In this document: positions 57,939 to 64,000 of the stretch, one piece after another
Numbering within the stretch: position 1 is the first letter of the stretch
Layout of the letters: the number at the start of each line of letters is the position of its first letter
Origin: Cryphonectria parasitica EP155
Lineage: Eukaryota; Ascomycota; Sordariomycetes; Diaporthales; Cryphonectriaceae
NCBI RefSeq assembly: GCF_011745365.1
Contig: NW_024468914.1
Coordinates: 493,501-557,500 of the forward strand
DNA: 64,000 nucleotides
Direction: 5' to 3'
The notes under the pieces: generated by a model
The model's database searches: none
What the model was told of the DNA's origin: nothing
What the model saw: only the letters and a program-made list of their open reading frames with translations
Position numbers and translations under genes: made by a program

Positions 57939-59537
57939 ATGGACCGCGTCGAGTCAACGGCGCGTACCTACCGCCCACGTCGAAAACAAACCCAGGCCCC
58001 GGAAAGAAAGCCGGCGGGCGCTGTCACCAAGCAATCAGGTATGTGCGCCATGCCCTCGCGTGCGCAACGTGTCAAGACATGCTAACGTCTTCGGCGCAGC
58101 TTCATCGACCTCCAAAGCTCCACCAACCTCCAAAGCTCAGGCTGCAACGAAGGGGGGTGTCCCTTTGATGCCCTTGGACAAGAAACGGTTGACTCGGGCG
58201 GGCGCACAGCGGTCTGCCGCGAACGAGAAAGCTGAGCAGGTAGGCAACGTATGACTGTGTCGCGCAAGCTACCAGCTAATAGACAAGAACAGACAAACCA
58301 GCAACTGCCGAGATCTCAGCCCAAACGCCGACACGATACTCTTCCAAGCGAGAACAACGAGCCTCAGCCCAAGCGAGCACGGTTAACACGGACGAATTTG
58401 GCCATGTTTGACAAGATGGTGCAAAAGGGAATCAACCACTCGGCCGGGTACTCGGCCGGGTCGACGAGAACATCGACAACAACATCAGGGTTCGCCTTAC
58501 AAGCCGATAAGAACGGTATACTCGACCCCACCACCTCCAAGCCGCCTGTGAACCTCGACGATATTCACGAACGCTACGATCGATCTCGCAGAACAGCTTC
58601 GCCAACCGAGTCAGTATACAAGGCTTATACAACCAGAGTTGGCAGAGCTGTCAACGAGAGTACCATGGTGGTTGAAGTATGCACAGATCTCTTGAAGCGT
58701 TCTCCGGAGGAAGGCTATACAAGAGCTTTCAACCAGGCATTTACAGAGTTCCCAAAAGATGTTGGCTTCAATAATAGTCTATCGGCTCCGCAGCCTGACT
58801 TTGTTGAAGGGCTTGATGCTCGAGAGTATCGCCCGGTACCAGTTGATGAGTGTATCAGCGGTGCTGTTCTTTACAAGGACAACCCTCATTCCATCACACT
58901 ACCACATTTGGCTGGAGAGTGGAAGGGACGCGATCAGAATATGGAAAAAGCAAGGCTTCAGAGCGCTTTCGATGGAGCAGCCCTGGTCTACTCTCGGAAC
59001 CAGGCCCTTTCCTACATTGGAAAACCAGACCCTCCTGGCCATGCAGAGATCACAACATTCACTACCAATGGCACTAATCTCAACCTTTATGCGCACTATG
59101 CTGCTCTCTCGAAGAGTGGGATACTCGAATACCACCACTACCGTGTCAAGTCAACAAGTCTTATAGACACATACCAGGGGCATAAGGCCGGCAGAAGAGG
59201 ACTCAGGAACGAACAAGACCATGCTAGAGAGCAGTCATATGCCCTAAGGGATGAGGTGACAGAGTACTGGATGCGACAACATCATATGGCTCTCCATACC
59301 ATTGCTGAAGAAGCTACGCCTGTGCCTGGTGTGGGGCCTGTGAGAGATGAGGATGAGACTGGCAATGAGATCCGGAGACCCTGCGAACCCACGCCTCCCA
59401 TTTCATCCAAAGCCCACTCCAAGAGCTCTGGCTCACGCTCTTCATCATCCACACCTGATGTTGGCCGCAGCATGCAGCCACCGCCTCGCAGATCATTGAG
59501 ACAGAAGGAAAAGGCAAAGAGGATCAAGTACTGCTGA
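57939..59537 (+). CDS. DUF7924-like fungal protein
   Basis: Three exons: 57939-58038, 58100-58239 and 58293-59537, 494 residues; donors GTATGT and GTAGGC, phases consistent. The N-terminal 110 residues are basic and low-complexity (Lys/Pro/Ser/Gln) with an NLS-like QPKRARLTR. The conserved core runs from about 200 to 380: EYRPVPVDECISGAV, ARLQSAFDGAALVYSR, PDPPGHAEITTFTTNGTNLN and TYQGHKAGRRGLRNEQDHAR. This matches a large fungal family of unknown function (DUF7924 in Pfam by recollection) with a possible nuclease-like alpha/beta core. The C-terminus is Ser/Pro-rich with a second basic cluster (RRSLRQKEKAKRIKYC). Probably nuclear. Copies are typical of accessory regions in plant-associated ascomycetes. 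Confidence 0.7.
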
Positions 59538-60800
59538 AGGGGGGTGAGGGGGTGGGAGGTGGGAGGAGGGCCAGGCTTGGCGATAGTCCCGACAGGTTGG
59601 ATCACACCTTGATTTATTCTTCGATTCTTTGTCTCGTTATAACCAAGTAGCGAATGTACTGTCATTGTCCTGTTGATTATTTTCCGTCCATCTGCTCCCG
59701 GCCGCAGTCAAACTGAACGCGGTCCTTGCAAGGTGGTGCAATCTGTTCCCTCTTTCCTCCATCAGCTTGACCAGATCTAATGAAGTTTATTGCTAAGTTC
59801 GGAGACATACCTGCTCATCCATTGCTATAAGCCAGTCAGCTTTGTTTTGAATCTTAAGACATGGAGTGTAGAAGGCACTCTAGGGGCTGTACAAATGGTA
59901 GAAGGGAAGATGGTTCTTCAATTAATCTATCTCAAGGCACGCTTGCCAATTGCCTTCTATATAGAAAGGCAATTGGCACTAGTCCCAACTAGGCTAGCGT
60001 ACCTGGCGACTCACTGCTTTTCCATTGAATGGCTCAGGCCAGTGAGTCAGGGTGGCCAGCCAGGCCTCATTCACTGGAGGCCCCTATGGCCCCTGCCACA
60101 GCTTGATTGCTTTTAATACCATCATGTCGATGGAGACATTCTCGCTTCTTGATGACATGAAGCAGGCCAGCGCCCGAACGGATTTGTCCTTGTCAGAAAT
60201 ATACAAGACAAGGTTGATCAGGACAGACCTCAGTACACGAACACGGACAGATCCATTCCAACGCTGGGTTCCCCGTCACCTGCGTGCTCTTACCGGATTC
60301 TGTGCACCAGTGTCCAGAAAAGTGTCGATGGTTCCGTCTTATTCGAAAAACCTCGTCTCTGGTAGTCTAATAATTCTGTTCTAAGGAACCATGCTCATTT
60401 CCTCGGCAGTGTCGCGACTATGGCTGCTATAGTAATTAGTGGTTATCATATATGACGCTACTGGCTGGTTTCTAGTCAGCGGTGTTCTGGTATGCTGCAC
60501 GTACGAGTGGCATTGAGGATCAGCGTAAGCAGCTTGTATCGGGGTAGGCAATTACCATGAACGCCTAATTGTTGGAGTAAGGCTCAGCTGACGTAAACAC
60601 TAAATATGTGGCTGGAGGTCGCTGGAGTGCAGCTGTCCTCATTCTGTCTTCTTATGACAGACGTGAAGACCACTGTTGGAGATCACAGCAAGGGCAGGCG
60701 TGCTGCTGTCTGGTTCAGATGAGGACATTTGAATCAAAACTACACGTATCTCACCTCCCCTCCTCACCCTCGATCATTTGCTTCCAACATCGGCAGCAAT
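59538..60800. other. Intergenic region with palindromes
   Basis: No convincing gene; the frame 60118-60384 has no motif. It includes strong inverted repeats at 59944-60048, listed separately, that could be a remnant of a small mobile element. Confidence 0.5.
59944..60048. repeat. Palindrome cluster, possible MITE remnant
   Basis: TGCCAATTGCC (59944-59954) is mirrored by GGCAATTGGCA (59968-59978) around a TTCTATATAGAA core that is itself palindromic. A second inverted pair, GACTCACTG (60008-60016) and CAGTGAGTC (60040-60048), lies 30 bp further on. Confidence 0.75.
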
Positions 60801-62725
60801 ATGCCTAACACTGGAAGACCGAGCCGTGACTGTCATCTTTGTCGAAGGAGAAGAGTCAAGGTTGGTATGATGCCGTGAAGTTTTCTGCGGCGGCTACAAC
60901 ATAGTCCTTTACTTGTTCAACTAAGGCTGAGAGATTTGACGTGATTAGTGCGACCTGACTAAGCCATCCTGCCTACGATGTCTGAGATACGGCGAGGACT
61001 GTCCCGGGTACCGACCCGTTGAAGATCTCATGTTTCAAAACGAGGACATCTCCTCACTGAAAAGATCACAGGGCAAGCCGGAACGGAGACGCAGAGAGAA
61101 AACTGGTGTTTCTGGGACTGCTGGAACTGTTGTACTGTCATTATTGCAAAGCACAGGGTCAGACCCACCGCGTGGCAGGACGAGCACGCAGCTGGCACGC
61201 CCAAGTGGTTCCTCTCAAACTCCGGGTTTTCCCCCGCCGTCTGAGCTCCAGTGGGAGCCGCCGCTCCTCCCTACCCTGCCGGAAATATTGAGCGCTCACG
61301 CTGTTCCCTTGCTTTTAGAGCAGTACTCTGCACGCTCTGTCTCGTCAAGTTCTACATCACCACACTTTGGACATCACGACTTCTTGCCTGGTCTCCTTCT
61401 TGAACGAAGTAATAAATGCCTCGAGCTTGCCGTCGAGGCCTTCATGGATGCATATGTCAAAAATCACTCAAACGACAACTTCACACTGGCTCACCGGCCC
61501 TCTCACATATATGGCGCCGCATTGCAGGCAGTGAATGCATCCTTACGGGACCCGAGGCGCAGCTTACAGGATGCAACACTGGCTGCAGTGTGGCTGCTTG
61601 GAAACTACGAGGTGAGATCCTAACGTCCGGACACTTCTCTCTCCATGCGCTTCTCCATACTAGAAACTCCGAAGACTGACGTGACAAATAATTATGCAAT
61701 TTCTCCAGATCATCACAGCATCTCCTATGACTATGCGCCCACGGGATGGGCCATGGGGACGAGGACCGGCCGCCTGGTACATCCACGCGCAGGGCTTGAC
61801 GAGCATCCTCCGACTCAGGGGCGTCGAGCAGCTGTCAACGCGAGCAGGAAGAAGCCTCTTTTGGGTAGCGTTGAGCACAATCGCAAGTACACCCAAGCAC
61901 AGAACCGTAACCTCACATGAACATAAATCTGACTTTATTTCCTTGTTGGCCTGCTAGCAAAGCAGCTATATCCTCACAAATCAACCCCTGACTGAAGACG
62001 TACCGATTTGGCTCGACGCCATCGCCTCGAGCCTTCAGCCAGCGGATATGGCTCCGTTCTTGGTCGGTCGGTATGTCTTTAGCGCAACTGCGATCTCGAG
62101 CCAGATAAATCGCATGTTGCAAGCCATGAAGAAACCACATGACATGGGGACTGAGGTAGTCATGGACCTCACATCGCGGATACGGAGTCTGGAAGTCACA
62201 TATACGCTGGAGAGCCTGCCGGCCGGCTCACAAAAAGTTGAGCTTCACATGTGGACCATCCACAGGATGGCGTTGATCAAGCTGCATTACCACTTGATCT
62301 TGCTAATTAATCTTGTTGACGATGTGGACGCTGCTGTCTTATCAGGTGAGCAGCTGGAGAGCCTACGAGGCGAACGAGCCGCCAGCCTGCGCAAGATCCG
62401 TCGGGTTGGAGACGAGGTGTTGAACGCCGCAAGCGACGTATTTCATGCGATGCCATATGGCACGAGCCTAAGGGGAGGTGGCGAGGGCAGCCGGCGGGGC
62501 CAGGTTATGACCTGCTGGGCCGACGCGCTTCGCCTACTTGCTGCTGTTAGTCTGGTGCGAGGGCTACCATCGATGACCAACGAGCAGAGACAGAGGGCTG
62601 AGATCAGCCTGGATGTAATTGGATTGCGATTTCTCATAAAACAGGCCATGGTGCGGAAGTTTAATATACCACCAATGCCAGCGCATACCAGGTGGAGACA
62701 AGACAAAGTCCAGGATATAACATAA
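60801..62725 (+). CDS. Zn2Cys6 fungal transcription factor
   Basis: Four exons: 60801-60860, 60949-61611, 61709-61906 and 61958-62725, about 562 residues; the last intron (donor GTAACC) is the least certain. The zinc cluster is complete, Cys11, 14, 21, 28, 31 and 38 in C-x2-C-x6-C-x6-C-x2-C-x6-C spacing, interrupted after Lys20 by intron 1, the usual place. The rest is a fungal-specific transcription factor region: helical segments such as AALQAVNASLRDPRRSLQD, WYIHAQGLTSILRLRG and RSLFWVALST match the common middle homology region. No target gene cluster lies beside it within the window; the neighbours are a repeat-rich spacer and a recombinase gene. No coiled coil is evident next to the cluster. 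Confidence 0.8.
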
Positions 62726-63109
62726 ATGGAAAATGAGGCAAAAGTTTTCAGACGGAAATAGGCTATTGACTTGAAAAAGGCTGGCGAGGTCAAGGATAAG
62801 AAGTCTTACTACGGAAATTGTAGTTCTACCACGTGCTATGCAATCTGTGCAACACATGCTCAACGGGCTCCCAAGATACAGCTCATATCGCTTGAAGTTG
62901 TATATAATTATCCCCAACCTGGAACACATCATTCCTCAAGCTTCTCCTGCTGGTCGAGCACGTCCTGTTCCTTTTCTATTCCCTTCGGCAGTAGAACCAT
63001 TCGAATCTCGATATTAGTGTCTAATTCTGGTAAGAAACCGGTTCTAGGTCTAAAGTATTAGAAAAGAAAAACAATTCGAATTTTCGGGCTGTCACTGCTA
63101 CATGGTAAT
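62726..63109. other. Spacer before the second DUF3435 gene
   Basis: Short frames only. An A-rich stretch (63061-63075) precedes the start codon. No repeat matching the left side of the island is visible. Confidence 0.5.
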
Positions 63110-64000
63110 ATGGCCCTGGCCGGCGTGGCCCTCAATGCGAGAGTAGAGCCGCACGTGAACCCACAGGTAAACAGAACCGAGGGACAAGGAGCCAAAAGGA
63201 GGCAACGCATAACCCTCGTGATCACGAAAAAAAGAGCCAAGTCGCGGATTGCGAAACGAGAGGTACCCTTGACACCCGCACAGCATGAAGCTCTATGCAA
63301 GCGTCTCGATAACGTCGATCATATCGACCGTAACTACGCCGATAATACTGAAATTAATATAGCTGGCATATCAAGAAAGTGGAAGAAGTAAGCTGCTTCC
63401 CTCCCGTTCTTGGCAGCGTTGCTAACGTATATGGAGATACTGCGAATATCGGGAGTAGAAAGACGATTGTAAGACCTTCTCAGAACAGCAACCCGATCGA
63501 TAGGGATGAGTTTTCTCCATTGGGTGTGCGAACGTTCCGTCATCGATTCGTATGGCACATGCTGGCAATATTTCCGCCAGTTCAAGCAGCTGTACACCTA
63601 TGCTACCGGTAAACGTATGGACATAAACGATAGCAAAGAAATTCTCAAAGTTCGTTTCAAGGCTTCTATATACTGGCCGCATCCGCTAATTGTCTTTATA
63701 AGTATCATGATACTTACTTAAGGGTTGAATTTGGCCTGCGAGCGCTTAATAGCCGTGGTAAAGATGTTGCCAACTCGAATGATTTGCTGGTTCTCCTGAC
63801 TTTCAATTTTGAATTCGACACAGGCATCTTCTCTGGAGAGAAGCATCGCGTAAACCTGGCAGGGATCTATATCGGTCTTGCTTGCACAGGGGCGCGACCG
63901 GCCGAATTTGTGGACGATGAGAGAAAGAGTGGCAAGGATCTAGAAGAGCTCTTTCCGCGAAGACCCAAGGGAGCTGCTGATGAAGACGAGAATGCCGGGT
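63110..64000 (+). CDS. DUF3435 (FluG-like) recombinase-family protein, 5' part
   Basis: Cut off by the right edge of the window. Exons so far: 63110-63387, 63484-63649 and 63703 onward, with donors GTAAGC and GTTCGT, all in frame. The N-terminal part is basic (AKRRQRITLVITKKRAKSR). It is followed by a core-binding-like helical region (IDSYGTCWQYFRQFKQLYTY) and the DUF3435 hallmark block LLVLLTFNFEFDTGIFSGEK, RVNLAGIYIGLACTGARPAE, FVDDERKSGKDLEELF. The Arg in CTGARPAE corresponds to the first catalytic Arg of tyrosine recombinases. No in-frame stop is seen in the visible part. It differs in sequence from the 48.2 kb copy, so it is not a recent duplicate. Same strand as the first copy. Confidence 0.75.

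Noticed and set aside
60052..60384. 110-codon plus-strand frame
   Set aside because: Starts within palindromic repeat-like sequence and has no recognisable domain.

Overview
The window is nuclear DNA of a filamentous ascomycete (Pezizomycotina, most likely Sordariomycetes). Genes carry short 45-130 nt introns with GTRNGT donors, CTAAY branch points and YAG acceptors. Intergenic spacers are long and rich in short CT/GA tracts. The gene set is typically fungal: an RGS-LOV photoreceptor, ergosterol aspartylation, Argonaute, Cip1, DUF3435 recombinases and a Zn2Cys6 regulator. No operons, rRNA, CRISPR arrays or phage genes are present. Exon joins below were worked out by hand from splice signals and reading-frame phase; each proposed multi-exon model keeps one frame throughout.

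Left part (1-47.7 kb), ordinary chromosome arm. In order: a STAND-type N-terminal/ubiquitin-like-domain gene followed by a frameshifted rhodanese-like remnant (1.3-3.5 kb); an RGS-LOV blue-light photoreceptor on the minus strand (4.7-7.6 kb); a Ser/Gly-rich protein of unknown role (9.9-11.2 kb); a small A/B-barrel (Dabb) protein (11.9-12.3 kb); an unknown cytosolic protein (13.6-14.5 kb); a mitochondrially targeted class II aldolase-like protein (14.7-15.7 kb); an AVT3/AVT4-type vacuolar amino acid exporter (17.1-19.0 kb); a secreted Cip1-like lyase (19.4-20.2 kb); a serine alpha/beta-hydrolase (21.5-23.2 kb) divergent from ErdS, the AspRS-DUF2156 fusion that makes ergosteryl-aspartate (26.0-28.8 kb); a GH43 beta-xylosidase (29.6-31.2 kb); a DUF218 protein (31.3-32.0 kb); an Argonaute with intact slicer residues (34.2-37.6 kb); an allantoinase (40.1-41.8 kb); a full-size ABCG transporter (43.0-47.4 kb); and an intron-bearing tRNA-Ile(AAU).

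Right part (47.7-64 kb), accessory-looking. About 500 bp past the tRNA, gene style changes to lower third-position GC and more introns. It contains a DUF3435 tyrosine recombinase with C-terminal C2H2 fingers (48.2-51.1 kb), a coiled-coil gene broken by a stop, a small hypothetical gene, a BCS1-type AAA ATPase carrying three stops, a C2HC/TPR-like protein, a DUF7924-like protein, a Zn2Cys6 transcription factor, and the 5' half of a second DUF3435 gene running off the right edge. Several genes carry isolated in-frame stops, as expected of decaying mobile or subtelomeric DNA. The DUF3435 family includes the recombinases that mobilise Starship elements, so a Starship-like insertion next to the tRNA is a reasonable but unproven reading.

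The two most interesting systems are the tRNA-dependent sterol aspartylation locus (synthase plus a divergent candidate hydrolase) and the DUF3435-bracketed island.
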